Assembly (NCBI GenBank): GCA_023055425.1 | Contig: JALGPY010000004.1 | Coordinates: forward strand, 18,685,718-18,749,717 | Origin: Linanthus parryae | Lineage: Eukaryota > Streptophyta > Magnoliopsida > Ericales > Polemoniaceae | Length of the DNA stretch: 64,000 nucleotides | Direction of reading: 5' to 3' | Shown here: piece by piece, positions 34,266-46,027 of the stretch | Layout of the letters: every line of letters begins with the position of its first letter | Position numbering within the stretch: the first letter of the stretch is position 1 | The notes under the pieces: model-generated | Told to the model about the DNA's origin: nothing | Databases searched by the model: none | What the model saw: only the letters and a program-made list of their open reading frames with translations | Position numbers and translations under genes: made by a program

Positions 34266-35709
34266 CATTCAAATGCGATAGCAATATCGTGCAAAATGAT
34301 CTTAAGTGATCTACAAAGGTATATCTGATGAGATAACACCCGCACTTACATCTGAAAGCAAATCACAAGTCCATCTGCCAAGATGGCACAAATACGATCT
34401 CGAACGATCTAATGAAACATCTGCGAATTTATACGGCAGATTGCAAAGGCGAAATATGCATATAGCATTATACAAGGCGGAATATGCCGACGCGCATGCG
34501 AAATTGTATTTTGTTGCAACGACACAGCAAATAATACACAAGCTATTTATCATTATGAGTCGAAAAGACTTACAATTTATCTGTCTAGATAGCAGCTTAC
34601 AAGCGAGAAAGCTCAAATCTGACTACGCAGCCAACATGGCTTACAATACATTCGAAAAGTAGCTGACAAGCCAGCAGAGACACACCACGGGAATCCTGAC
34701 TAAAAAGGATGAACCCAACGGTCCTAATACCGGCTATGCGATACACAGAGCTGCGGCCAAAGATCTGTAGCAAGCAGGGTCTTGCTCCAAGAGCCACATG
34801 AAGCCATACGTTCAAGATCCCAGTATTTGACAAGGCCCTTGTCAGATCAACATCCCATGAGATGTGCTTGAGGAACCACCGGTTCCGGCGTTCAACAGGT
34901 AAGCAGAAGCTCCAAAGGGCAAGGGCTCCTTGTAGACGGGGATGAACGCAACGGTTCGCCACCCTGAGCTCACGAACATGGGGGCAGTAAGTTCTCCTCC
35001 AGGGATGCTGGAGGAGAATTCCGCCGTTCATTACGAGACGGTAGCACGGTCACTACGGCGCTGCACCTCACCGGGAGGCGGCCGGAAACATGACCTGCAT
35101 ACATAATACACGAAGAAAATTCTTCGAACATACATGAGATATCATCTCCATCTTCCCTATGATGGTTATAAAGAGCAATAAGCCTCATAAAGCGGATCTT
35201 GGAAACTATTTCTACAGCACAAAGCGCAAACTCAGGATTCACTACTTGGAGTTGCCATGAATCAACGAAAAACAAGCGTTGAAGCCAGCAGTCGTAAGGA
35301 CTCACGGCAAAGCACATTTTTGGGATGAAGAACCCAAATGGCAAAGACAGGGTTTATATAGACCTTGTGGAGACTCTTCAGTTGCTAAGATGAGTCAGCA
35401 GAATTTGAAAAGAGGGTAAGGCCAATCACTTACGCCTTGAAAAACGGTAACGATCAATTACCCTACTAAAGGATACGACGATTCAATTGCGTATCCTAAT
35501 AAATGACGGATGGTCATGATTCGGATGGACTTCCTAAGGAAAGCGTGCTTATCTTCCGAGAAATTAGCGCGAAAATCAAGCAGAATATCAATTGCTGGTG
35601 TCATAATTAGATATGCATAGAGATATTCCATCAAATCCCGGAAAAGGGCAAAACGGGCATGTCGATCTTTTTGTGAAGAAAAAGGGGGAGAAACCCTAGC
35701 AACATTACA
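34266..35709 (+). other. Tat 3' untranslated region, middle part
   Basis: Noncoding on the plus strand. It begins with degraded traces of the tandem repeat (GATCTTAAGTGATC near 34300). Minus-strand open frames (35344-34970 and 35031-34597) have no recognisable domain. A TATATAAA box on the minus strand at 35353-35360 could start an antisense transcript towards them. Confidence 0.5.
35353..35360 (-). promoter_or_regulatory. Possible antisense TATA box in the Tat 3' region
   Basis: TATATAAA on the minus strand, 9 bp upstream of an antisense ATG at 35344. Only the motif supports this. Confidence 0.3.
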
Positions 35710-36033
35710 TTAATGTTTCAACATTACATTAATGTAGTCCAGTTTCTGAACAAAAGCTTGGGTAGAAATCGCAGCGTAGGGGAAGTACCCATTTTCGATT
35801 CCCAATCGAACCACATCCTCGGAGCCAATTAACTCGAGCAAGGCTGAGTTAACCGGGGGAGTCAGTGGTAGCAATCCCTCATTATGGACAGGAGCAGGCA
35901 TCTTCTTCGCCTTAACCCTCGCGTGGTAGAAATCTTTGCCACCTAGATAGGGGGCTTTTCTCCACAAAGCCTGCGGAAGATCGGGTATCTCTTCGTCCTC
36001 CTTGGTGGGTTTGGATCCTTTTGTCTTAGCCAT
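35710..36033 (-). CDS. Antisense ORF in the Tat 3' region, unknown function
   Basis: 107 codons on the minus strand, ATG at 36033 (MAKTKGSKPTKEDEEIPDLP), ending QKLDYINVMLKH at 35710. A basic N-terminus resembling a nuclear-localisation patch (KTKGSKPTK) is followed by a Pro-rich, then Leu-rich part (NSALLELIGSEDVVRLGIEN). Just upstream on the minus strand is a T/C-rich run ending CCGCAGGA before the ATG, which resembles a 3' splice site. Some Tat elements, such as maize Grande, carry an antisense gene between pol and the 3' LTR; this ORF has that position and orientation. I recognise no domain. It may be truncated at its 3' end, where AACATTACATTAATGT is duplicated. Confidence 0.5.
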   Translation of the reverse strand: MAKTKGSKPTKEDEEIPDLPQALWRKAPYLGGKDFYHARVKAKKMPAPVHNEGLLPLTPPVNSALLELIGSEDVVRLGIENGYFPYAAISTQAFVQKLDYINVMLKH

Positions 36034-36729
36034 TCCTGCGGAAGAGAAAGAAAAAAAGGGGGAGAAATATGCTACACTTCAGTTTGAATTTCGAGATTCA
36101 AGGTCTATGGGAAAGAAAGATGAACAGTTTCTGGTATTAATTTCAGAAATTAGAGGGTTGCATTATCAGTGATTTCAAAATCCCACATCCGAAGTCCTTA
36201 TTATTGAAGGATTAAAGCAAAAGTGGGTTCGAAGATCAAAGCTTCTTCACAAGTTTCATGAGTTTGCAGATCCAACACAGTTCAAAGCCTACACTGGTAT
36301 TCTAAATAGAAATTGAACAAGGCCAACCTTGTATTCGCAAAGCCTGCTTGGATATGCACAGTTGGAGAAGACCATTTGCAGTTCTGAACTAGTGATTGAT
36401 TATCTGAATCTGCTCTCGAAGACCTCCGGGTACCATTCACTTTAAGAGAAAGAAGTGATGCTTTGCAACAATGAGGGATACAAAGTATTTATCCAAAAAC
36501 AATGAAGGGTTGCGTCCTTTCAGTAGTCGAATCGCAACCGTCACCATCACAGAACAAGCTGACGTCACGCCTAAAACCCTAAAGTCCAGACGGCACGACT
36601 CTAGGGGTTTTAGGTCATAATGGCACGCATGGGGGCTGAACTTACCCGTATTTGAATTGGTGCGTGGCGGCGACGCGTATGTTGGTTTCCGCGCATGGAA
36701 GTCTATACAGCTATGAGTCTTCACGCGTT
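36034..36729 (+). other. Tat 3' region between antisense ORF and PPT
   Basis: No plus-strand coding frame. A 207-codon minus-strand frame (37060-36437) crosses the LTR start and is not called. Nothing else recognised. Confidence 0.45.
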
Positions 36730-36740
36730 GAAAGGGGGCT
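36730..36740 (+). other. Polypurine tract of the Tat element
   Basis: GAAAGGGGGCT, two bases before the LTR start TGTAGATAGTGC at 36743. AAGGGGGCTAATGT-type junctions are usual in Tat elements. Confidence 0.7.
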
Positions 36741-37169
36741 AATGTAGATAGTGCTTTCTGAGCTGACAGATCTTGGCCACGTGGCAACCATCCAGCACAC
36801 CATATTGTGCTCCACACACACTGGATCACCAGCCGCGCTGATCCATGTGGGGGCTGCGAGACAGAGCCCTCGCATACCACTGCACGGGACTTGTAGGGAC
36901 TTAGTGGTTTGGAGGCTAGAGTAAGCCCTGTCGCGTGCGAGCCAAGCCCGCGCGCGACCTTTAGTAACTGCTTTGAGAGATTTATGGCACGAGCTCCATA
37001 AACCCGGTCAATCCGGTCAAACCCGGTCAACCTCGTAACGGTTCCGGTATTCGCGCACAACGTGCTGTAACGGTCCCTATATATGAGGACGAACGTGCCG
37101 TTGTGGTTAAGCTAATTAAGCCGCCATTAATGGGCGCATTAACAACACTACAACGGTCACGTTCCCTGC

Positions 37170-37177
37170 TATATATA
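37170..37177 (+). promoter_or_regulatory. Putative TATA box of the Tat LTR
   Basis: TATATATA about 430 bp into the LTR, with transcription-start-like sequence (CATACAAAGGAGAACACAC) about 20 bp downstream. Confidence 0.45.
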
Positions 37178-37523
37178 GGACGTTAACCTTTCCATACAAA
37201 GGAGAACACACTAGCCATACGCGGAAGCTCTGCCGAACCTCTGTCTCTCTCTTAGACATTACTATTGCCTTACTCTCTCCCTACACACAACCCAACTCTT
37301 CCTGTGCGATCTCTGATCCTCTACATACGGTTTACACGGAGGTCTCCCCGCCGGAATCTCTTGTGCACAGCTAGCAATGGGGAAGCGAGGAATATGGTGC
37401 TGCCAATCACCAACCCAACCACCACTGTTACACAACAACCAAACCGATAAACAATCATCGTTCCTGCCACATCCTACTTCACCACCAGTACCTACTTCCA
37501 CTCCAATTCCTACACCATTCGAC

Positions 37524-37528
37524 TCTGT
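37524..37528. repeat. Target-site duplication of the copia array, left copy (TCTGT)
   Basis: TCTGT directly before the first LTR (37529). It is repeated exactly after the last LTR at 60135-60139. No such repeat is needed at the internal LTRs, so the whole array derives from one insertion. Confidence 0.92.
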
Positions 37529-38955
37529 TGTAGGGTTTTGATCATGGATACGCAGCGGAAAAACAAATTTATCCATGCAATACCCTCCAAGGATCACAGG
37601 ACAAGAGACATACCTATGGTAAGGCAAGAAATCAAGTTACACACCTTAGGGTTTCTCCTGTGATGACTTGTAACGTGAATTGTGTCACGTTCTCTATAGT
37701 TGATCCACGCCTAGAGTTGAGATCTAGATCTTCCTTCTCCTTTGTGCTAGCCCAGATTGGAGGAAGAGGAAGAAGAAATCACACAACACGAGGCAACAAG
37801 GAGTGGCGGCCTCCTTGTTGGGCCGACGGGAAGGGAGCGGTGGCAAGGGGGGGCGGACGGCTCCTATTGCTTGCTTGCTCTCTCTCCTTCTGTTCTCTCC
37901 CACTCAAGTTATGAACTAAAGGCTCATAAGTGTGGGAAGGAAGGAAGGAGCATCCTTTATATAGTACAACAAATCCTTTCCAACTACCTAAAGGACCCAT
38001 TCTAGTCCTACTAGAATTCGGTTAAGTCCCTCGTTGCAAATTAGTCCTACTAAGTTTGCAAGGTGTTGCAAAGTGATCCTTCTAATTAATTAATCCTATT
38101 AATTAATTCCCAAATCTATTTCAACTCGATATAGCGTGTTACCCCATAGGTTCTATCTAGTTGGTAGCACCAATTTGCTAATATGGAGCGGTTTCTAGCA
38201 CAACATCCATTCTAGCCAACTAATAGAATAGTCATCCGACAAACCTTGTACAAGTAATTGTCTCATCCCTTTGTCTCTATATCCGGATTGGACACGAGAC
38301 ATACAAGTCACACTCGTATATCCAATCCATAGTTTCTCGATCCAGGGGAATAGCCTTATTCGTGCAAATAACATCAATATCCCATATTGATTAATTTGAG
38401 TCTGGCCAGACATTCTATAAGCACTATCCCTCGAGTGGCCTAGGATATTTGCTCCCGTTATGTGTGAGGGAAGAATTATATCTACGTCCACTACGATCTC
38501 TAAGCTTGCTTCTTATTGTATCCAGTACACGCCTTTATAACTACCCAGTTACGGTGCAGCGTTTGACGCTACCAAAATCACTATAATGCACAACTAGAAT
38601 ATCTAGCGACTTCAAGTCTAAGGATGACAATACCATTGCACCACGGGAAGCACTTGTGAATTAACATAACGTGTATGTAGCCTTCTCGGAGATGGGTCAA
38701 TCCTGTGCGCCATTACCCTTAATGCACACCCATGTGTTGGATCATGATATATCCATATCAATCCAACCCCATACTAGTCTATAGATGATTGTCCCATTAA
38801 TCATTATACTGGACTAGGGATATTTAAGATAAACAACCCAATTGTAAATCTTAAGGACTTCACTATATTAAATATCTAATAAATAATACAATGAATGTTC
38901 TAGCCAAAATAAATTCATACTAAACTAGATTGCCTCTAGGGCATCTATTCCAACA
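37529..38955 (-). repeat. LTR-A (outermost left; 3' LTR of the original insertion)
   Basis: 1427 bp. On the minus strand it starts TGTTGGAATAGATGCC at 38955 and ends at 37529 beside the TSD. It is the only one of the four with an intact TATATAAA box (minus strand, 37963-37956). It shares variants with LTR-D against B and C, for example GGCTCATAAG and CTATAGTTGATCC (plus strand). Confidence 0.95.
37956..37963 (-). promoter_or_regulatory. TATA box of LTR-A
   Basis: TATATAAA on the minus strand. At the same place LTR-B and LTR-C have lost bases (CTATAAGG) and LTR-D reads CTACATAGAGG, so the promoter motif is damaged in the other three. Confidence 0.6.
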
Positions 38956-38969
38956 GTCTCCCACTTGCA
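38956..38969 (-). other. Polypurine tract, array unit 1
   Basis: On the minus strand TGCAAGTGGGAGAC runs directly into the LTR start TGTTGGAATAG. It lies immediately after the RNase H stop codon at 38972-38970. The same tract occurs at 46014 and 53074. Confidence 0.75.
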
Positions 38970-40475
38970 CTAGAGCCAATCTGACGCATCTCGTATGCCC
39001 ATGCTCCTAGTGTTCCCTTCATGCTTCCACTGCACAAGCGACTTTGTAAGTGGATCTGACAGATTCTCATCTGCAGGAATCTTGCATATCCGAACGTCTC
39101 CTCTATCGATAATATCTCGAATCAGATGGAACTTCCTGAGCACGTGCTTGGATTTCTTGTGTGACCTGGGCTCCTTTGATTGCGCGATCGCCCCAGTGTT
39201 GTCACAGTACAACTCAACTCGATCCGCAATGCGAGGAACCACACCAAGTTCAGAAACAAACTTTCTGATCCAAACAGCTTCCTTTGCTGCGCCATTTGCA
39301 GCAATGTACTCAGCCTCTGTTGTAGAATCAGCCACCGTCTCTTGCTTGGAACTCTTCCAGCTCACCGGTGCTCCATTCACGCAAAACACATATCCCGACT
39401 GTGATCTAAAGTCATCTCTGTCTGTTTGGAAGCTTGCATCCGTGTAACCCCTTAAACGCAACTCCTCCTCACCGCCTAATAACAAGAAGGCATCCTTAGT
39501 TCTTATCAAGTACTTTAGGATGTTCTTGACTGCAATCCAATGACTCTCACCCGAATTGGACTGATATCTGCTTTTCATACTCAAGGCATATGACACATCT
39601 GGTCTGGTACATAACATGGCGTACATGATAGATCCTATGGCCGAGGCATAGGGAATTCTACTCATGCGTTCCTTCTGAATCTCATTGGAAGGACAACCAC
39701 TCTTCGAAAGAGTAATCCCATGTGGCATGGGCAAGAATCCCTTCTTGGAATATTGCATGTTCCGTTTCAACACCTTGTCAATGTATATACTCTGACTTAG
39801 GCCTAGCAGTCTCTTAGATCTATCTCTATTGATCTTTATACCGAGTATATATGCTTCTTCCCCTAAGTCCTTCATTGAGAAACACTTCCCTAACCAATCT
39901 TTAACAAATTGCAGCACGGGAATTTCGTTTCCAATGAGTAGTATGTCATCCACATACAAGACCAGAAAAGCTACAGAGCTCCCACTAACCTTCTTGTAGA
40001 CACAAGACACATCTTCGTTTTTTATGAAGCCAAACTCTTTGACTACTTCATCAAAACGTCGATTCCAACTCCTAGAAGCTTGCTTCAATCCATAAATGGA
40101 TCGTTGCATCTTACAGACTTTGTTGGCTTTCTTTGGATCTTCAAAACCCTCCGGCTGTATCATATACACGTCCTCAAGGAGATTCCCATAAAGGAATGCT
40201 GTTTTGACATCCATCTGCCAAATCTCATAGTCGTAGTATGCTGCAATTGCAAGTAGGATTCGGATGGATTTGGTCATAGCGACTGGTGAAAAGGTTTCAT
40301 CATAGTCAATACCATGAATCTGTCTGAATCCTTTAGCCACTAATTGGCCGTTATAGGTAATCACATTACCATCCATGCCGATCTTCTTCTTGAAGACCCA
40401 CTTGCACCCTATGGGACGTGCCCCTTCGGGTGGTTCCACCAAAGTCCATACTTTGTTTGTATACATGGATTCCAT
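38970..40475 (-). pseudogene. Copia RT and RNase H, array unit 1 (longest open piece)
   Basis: 501 open codons. RT has GCKWVFKKKIGMDGNVITYN, MDVKTAFLYGNLLEDVYMIQ, LKQASRSWNRRFDEVVKEFG and the YVDD box (minus strand, 39955-39944). RNase H has GYTDASFQTDRDDFRSQSGY, STTEAEYIAANGAAKEAVW, ELYCDNTGAIAQSKEPRSH and IPADENLSDPLTKSL. It ends with TAG at 38970, next to the PPT. At 40475 it loses frame with the integrase part: an extra G lies in the codons before MESMYTNKVW, and the same insertion is present in units 2 and 3. The domain itself looks intact, but it cannot be made as part of the normal polyprotein. Confidence 0.92.
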
Positions 40476-41975
40476 CTTCGGATCTCATGGCTTCAAGCCA
40501 CTTCTGAGAGTCTGGCCCATTCATGGCCTCTTCATAGGTATTAGGCTCATCATCTATGAGCATTGTGTCACTGGAATCGGTCACGAGAAGTCCATACCTC
40601 TCGGGTTCCAGGCGCACTCTACTATATCTACGAAGCTCTTCTGTTACCTGAACAGGCTGTTCCACAACTGCTTGTGGTTCCTGTTCATGTTCCATGATCC
40701 GTTCAGTGATTTGTGGTTCTTGAATCTCTTCAAGTTCTACAGTCCTCCCACTTGCTTCTTTAGAGACAAACTCTCTTTCTAGAAACACGCCGGTCCGAGC
40801 AACAAACACTTTGTTCTCGGTTGGATTGTAGAAGTAGTAACCCTTAGTTTCCTTAGGGTAACCCAGAAATATACACTTATCCGACTTTGGCCCTAGCTTG
40901 TCTGATTGTAAACGTTTTACATAGACATCGCAGCCCCAAATTTTCATGAACGACTGTGTGGGACGCCTCCCACTCCACATCTCATGTGGTGTCTTCATGA
41001 CTGATTTAGATGGAACACGGTTAATGGTGAAAGCTGCACTTAATAGATCATAGCCCCAAAATAACAATGGAAGATCGTTTTGACACATCATAGATTGAAC
41101 CATATCTAATAGGGTTCGATTCCTCCTCTCGGACGCGCCATTCTATTGTGGCGTTCCGGGTGGAGTGAGTTGGGACATGATCCCACACTCTCTAAGATAG
41201 TCGTCAAGCTCTTGGCTTAAGTATTCTCCTCCACGATCCGATCGTAGAGCCTTAATACTTTTGCCAAATTGCTTCTCTACTTCACTTTTGAATTCTTTGA
41301 ACATTTCAAAGGATTCAGATTTGGCCTTCATAAGGTACACAAATCCATATCTACTGTAATCATCAGTAAATGTAATGAAGTAGACATAACCACCCCTGGA
41401 AGGCGTGACAAATGGCCCACACACATCAGTATGTAGGAGCGCCAATTGCTCACTAGTCCTCTCACCTTTCTTATTGAAAGGGGACTTTGTCATTTTTCCC
41501 AATAAACAAGCCTCACATGTCTCATATGATTCAAAATCAAATGAGTCTAGTAGTCCATCCTTATGGATTCTAGATACACGTTTCTCTTTATATGGCATAA
41601 ACGACAGTGCCATAAATAAGCAAGATTTAAATCATGTATTTTAATCCTCTTGGTATTAATGTTGTAGACAGGATTGCTTAGATCAAGGACATACAGTCCA
41701 TTAAATAATTGCGCACTAAAATAGTGAATATTATTAAAATAAAAGGAACAAATATTGCTCTTCATTGAAATAATAAAACCTTCCTTGTCCAAACAAGAAA
41801 TAGAAATAATGTTTCTGCTCATAGCAGGCACAAAATAGCAATTTTTTAATTCTAAACCTAATCCTGAAGGTAGAGATAGCTCGTACACGCCCACGACCAA
41901 CGCAACAACTTTTGCTCCATTCCCAACGCGCAGATCTATCTCCCCTTTAGCCAATCTTCTACTTCTCTTTACATC
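40476..41975 (-). pseudogene. Copia protease and integrase, array unit 1
   Basis: From right to left: the protease-like block with SGLGLELKNCYFVPAMSRNI (41954-41547), and a frameshift near 41590 in the pre-integrase domain (one base fewer than units 2 and 3). The integrase then has CEACLLGKMTKSPFNKKGER, LLHTDVCGPFVTPSRGGYVY, DDYSRYGFVYLMKAKSES and ALRSDRGGEYLSQELDDYL (41613-41143). A TAG at 41142-41140 falls right after SQLTPPGTPQ, where the sister element at 15119 has TGG. The C-terminal part (NGASERRNRTLLDMVQSMMC-like to RTVELEEIQEPQ) is open again to 40366. The first two catalytic Asp residues are present. The stop and both shifts make it non-functional. Confidence 0.9.
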
Positions 41976-42914
41976 CTACACATTTCGACAAATGTGAGAT
42001 CGACATACAGTATCTAATACCCATGATGTAGAGACAGTTAAATTGACATCTACAACAAAAATACCTGGTGGTGGTGGAATCACTATTCCAAGCCTCTTGT
42101 CCTCCAGATATTTTGGGCAGATCCTCCTCCAGTGTCCAGGCTGACTGCAATAGTGACACTCACCTTTAGGCACACCTTTGGCAATGCCACCAGCAGGCTT
42201 AAGGGCAGGTTCCTTGTACTTGGCAACTGACTTGCCTTTGCCCTTGGAGGATGAGGCAAACCTTTTGCCCTTTCCTTTCTGCACCATCATAATGGCGTTG
42301 CCCTTACCCTTGTTGATGCCTTTTTCAGCTGTCCTCAACATATTGAGTAAATCTGGCAGTGGTTCACGATTTCGTTCATGTTATAGTTCATGATGAACTG
42401 TCCGTAACTCTCGGGCAACGATTGCAACACGAGATCGGTTGCCAACTCTTGGCCGACCAGGAACCCCAGTCGGGCGAGATTCTTCAAGTACCCGATCATA
42501 CGGAGTACGTGGGGTCCCACTGGGTTCCCTTCTTCCAGCTGACACTTGAACAATGCCTTAGAGACCTCATAACCCTCAACCCTTGCCTCCACTTGGAAGA
42601 GCTTCTTCAGATGCTCGGTCATGTCGACAACATTCATGTTTTCGTGTTGCTTCTGAAGCTCAGAAGTCATGGTGCATAGCATAAGGCAGGCCGCATCATT
42701 AGCGTCATCAACACGCTTTTGATACGCCTTTAGGGCTGCAGGGGTATTGTTCTCTTGACCTGCTGGAACTTGCTCCTCTATTGCGTACAGTTTCTTCTCT
42801 TGCTTGAGAACAATTCTCAAGTTTCTGTACCAATCAAGGAAATTGGTTCCGGAGAGTTTGACCTTCTCAAGGATATCGTAGGGAATGTTGTGAACACGAT
42901 GAGTTGTTTGCCAT
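41976..42914 (-). pseudogene. Copia gag, array unit 1
   Basis: The ATG at 42914 (MANN) is followed by an early frame break. The gag core is open from 42820 (LKQEKKLYAIEEQVPAGQEN, GPHVLRMIGYLKNLARLGFL, LPESYGQFIMNYNMNEIV). A 1-bp loss near 42365, not shared with units 2 and 3, breaks it. The zinc knuckle CHYCSQPGHWRRICPKY (about 42150-42100) is intact in the following frame, which ends at TAG (41976) just after VLDTVCRSHICRNV. That is the protease active site with DTV in place of DTG. Confidence 0.88.
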
Positions 42915-44570
42915 TTGGAATTCTACAAAAAGAAAAATACGCAAGTTTTAGTATTTGTGAATTTTTGACTATATTCAATAATGGCTAGTTTATCAAATAT
43001 AGCTCCCACTATTTTTCTACGGATTAATAACCCTCAAGATATTAATGCGGAAAATATCCTTATATTTTCTAGTGGGTCAAGATCCCTGTTTCATCTCCTT
43101 ATGAGCTTGCTTTGGCAAGTCACCCATAATTTGACTGATTTAGGTAGGAACAATTCCAATTGCATCCCTTATGCAACTCTTGGTTCAATTGGGCAAATAA
43201 CTCCTTATTTATCAATCCGCATGGATAATCCCAATTGATTGTCTCTAGGTTTTAATCCTATTAAACACCTAGTTGCGTCCAACCTCCTACTTAAACAATT
43301 TGCACACGAGGTGTTCCATCGCACCACATCATTATTAACCAAGTCGCCATGCTTTGGCACACACGATCTTGGGAAAACATGATGATGATGAGTGTTTAAA
43401 TAACGAGAAGACAAAAACGCAATATTAGAATTTTGAGGGATTTTTTTTAAATTCAATTTTAATTGTTTTTGTTGATCCATATCAACTAATCTATCTATTT
43501 GAGTTTGGGCACAACTCCAAAAAATAGATCCGAGTTGTCTAATTATCTTATTATCCTAATTGCATGCATTATCCATACACCAACCACAAAATAATAAGGC
43601 AATTAAATAAACAACCACAAAAAAAACGTGATTTGAATATGGCCTTTTCTAGACTAAGATAATTCCAAGCCAATGGAATTATCTATGAACCCTAAAAGCA
43701 AACACATCTCCATGCGTCTTCATCTTTTGGTCCATCCTTCATAGTCATGTGGAATGCTCCATGCTCCATCTTCTGTGGCTTCCTTTGGCTTTGGGCTTCT
43801 TTTCTTCAATCTTGGGTAACAATCTATTCTATCTAGCTCTAGCTAATAACTATACTAAATAAAATAAATCTCACAAGTCGAGAAAAAATGGCTCGCAGGC
43901 CACAAAACCCTAATTAATTATTACAATTAATTGATCAGCTCGCAGGCTGTAAACCAAACCACAAAAATTAAACAATCACACCAAAACACATCCTAAGGCC
44001 ATATCCATTCACCATGAGATTCGCACATAAACAGTTAAAATTCAATTTTAATGCGCTTGGTCAATTTTAATTTATTTGAGGATTTTCAAGGGTTAAAACG
44101 GTCCATGGGGCCCAACAATCAAATTGCCCGGACCCCAAAAGAGGACCGCAAAGGCCTTGGGCCGTCCGGCCCCTAGCCCACACGGCTTGGCCGCAGGCTA
44201 GGCGTGCCCCGGCCTCTTGGCCGTCCCTTGCTTGGGCGGCAAGCAAGGTGCGGCGGTCCCCTAGGGGGGCCGAACCTCCTTTGGGAGTTGTTTTCAAAAC
44301 AACTCCCTTGCTTGGTTCCCAAGTTTGGTTGTTTCCTTATATGAAAAGAACTCCTTCTTTTCATAAGATGACCAAACCCTAGATCAAAGATCCTAAAATT
44401 TCTCAAACGCACTAATTCATGCATCCAATGCAAAAACTAGGTCTTGTTATGATTGATTATTGACAAATTGCATCATATGCTTGATTTGTCTTGTTTTACG
44501 CGATAAACAATAAATTTAAAGTGTAAAACTATCAAAACGTAACACATAAACCACGTTTATACTCTACGAC
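42915..44570 (-). other. Untranslated leader, array unit 1
   Basis: 1.65 kb between PBS and gag. No real coding frame; short frames here recur in the other units only because the DNA is duplicated. It has a GC-rich patch (about 44090-44280) in which unit 1 differs clearly from units 2 and 3. It also carries the family phrase GCTCGCAGGC twice (43900, 43940). Confidence 0.7.
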
Positions 44571-44571
44571 C

Positions 44572-44588
44572 TGTGGCTCTGATACTAC
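44572..44588 (-). other. Primer-binding site, array unit 1
   Basis: On the minus strand GTAGTATCAGAGCCACA follows the end of LTR-B. TATCAGAGCCA matches the initiator tRNA-Met PBS. Confidence 0.8.
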
Positions 44589-46013
44589 GGTAGAGTTTTG
44601 ATCATGGATACGCAGCGGAAAACAAATTTGTCCATGCAATACCCTCCAAGGATCACAGGACAAGAGACATAACTATGGTAAGGGAAGAAATCAAGTTACA
44701 CACCTTAGGGTTTCTCCTGTGATGACTTGTAACGTGAATTGTGACACGTTCTCTATAGGTTATCCACGCCTAGAGTTGAGATCTAGATCTTCCTTCTCCT
44801 TTGTGCTAGCCCAGATCGGAGGAAGAGGAAGAAGAAATCACACAACACGAGGCAACAAGGAGGGGCGGCCTCCTTGTTGGGCCGACGGGAAGGGAGTGGT
44901 GGCAAGGGGGGGGCGGACGGCTCCTATTGCTTGCTTGCTCTCTTTCCTTCTGTTCTCTCCCACTCAAGTTATGAACTAAAGGATCATAAGTGTGGGAAGG
45001 AAGGAAGGAGCATCCTTATAGTACAACAAATCCTTTCCAACTACCTAAAGGACCCATTCTAGTCCTACGAGAATTCGGTTAAGTCCCTTCGTTGCAAATT
45101 AGTCCTACTAAGTTTGCAAGGTGTTGCAAAGTGATCCTTCTAATTAATTAATCCTATTAATTAATTCCCAAATCTATTTCAACTCTATATAGCGTGTTAC
45201 CCCATAGGTTCTATCTAGTTGGTAGCACCAATTTGCTAATATGGAGCGGTTTCTAGCAAAACATCCATTCTAGCCAACTAATAGAATAGTCATCCGACAA
45301 ACATTGTACAAGTAATTGTCTCATCCCTTTCTCTTTATATCCGGATTGGACTCGAGACATACAAGTCACACTCGTATATCCAATACATAGTTTCTCGATC
45401 CAGGGGAATAGCCTTATTCGTGAAAATAACATCAATATCCCGTATTGATTTATTTGAGTCTGGCCAGACATTCTATAACTACTATCCCTCGAGTGGCCTA
45501 GGATATTTGCTCCCGTTATGTGGGAGGGAAAAATTATATCTGCGTCCACTACGATCTCTAAGCTTGCTTCTTATTGTATCCAATACACGCCTTTATAACT
45601 ACCCAGTTACGGTGCAGCGTTTGACGCTACCAAAATCACAATAATCCACAACTAAAATATCTAGCGACTTCAAGTCTAAGGATGACAATACCATTGCACC
45701 AGGGGAAGCACTTGTGACTTAACATAACGTGTATGTAGCCTTCTCGCAGATGGGTCAATCCGGTGCGCCATTACCCTTAATGCACACCCATGTGTTGGAT
45801 CATGATATATCCATATCAATCCAACCCCATACTAGTCTATAGATGATTGTCCCATTAATCATTATACTGGACTAGGGATATTTACGATAAACAACACAAT
45901 TGTAAATCTTAAGGACTTCATTATATTAAATATCTAATAAATAATACAATGAATGTTCTAGCCAAAATAAATTCATACTAAACTAGATTGCCTCTAGGGC
46001 ATCTATTCCAACA
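44589..46013 (-). repeat. LTR-B (shared by units 1 and 2)
   Basis: 1425 bp. It serves as 5' LTR for unit 1 and 3' LTR for unit 2. Its last base on the minus strand is changed (ends CC rather than CA). It is nearly identical to LTR-C and has the TATA deletion (CTATAAGG). Confidence 0.94.
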
Positions 46014-46027
46014 GTCTCCCACTTGCA

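Larger units (their letters stand above)
27036..37528 (+). mobile_element. Tat-lineage gypsy element, 5'-truncated
   Basis: Carries gag, protease, RT, RNase H, a second RNase H of the type found only in Tat elements, and integrase, all on the plus strand. These are followed by a 0.7-kb tandem repeat block, an antisense ORF, a PPT and the first 786 bp of the 3' LTR. The LTR is then cut by the copia array (37529-60134). No 5' LTR, PBS or leader is present; gag starts at the junction with another element. The length of the 3' region (3.4 kb between integrase and LTR) is typical of Tat elements. Confidence 0.88.
36743..37528 (+). mobile_element. Tat 3' LTR, first part, interrupted by the copia array
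   Basis: Starts TGTAGATAGTGC after the PPT. It contains two TATA-like sites (near 37079 and at 37170-37177) followed by a CT-rich leader. It is cut at 37528 by the copia array. The rest should resume at 60135, but the LTR end there was not recognised. Confidence 0.65.

Noticed and set aside
34597..35344. Overlapping minus-strand ORFs of 124 and 144 codons downstream of a TATATAAA box
   Set aside because: They are in different frames, overlap each other and show no domain. Noted in the region entry but not called as genes.
36437..37060. 207-codon minus-strand ORF
   Set aside because: It crosses the Tat LTR start and PPT and shows no domain. It looks like a chance open frame in GC-richer U3 sequence.
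42755..43238. Plus-strand ORFs repeated in the leaders of all three array units, seemingly conserved
   Set aside because: The conservation comes only from duplication of the DNA. They are antisense to gag or lie in the leader, and have no domain.
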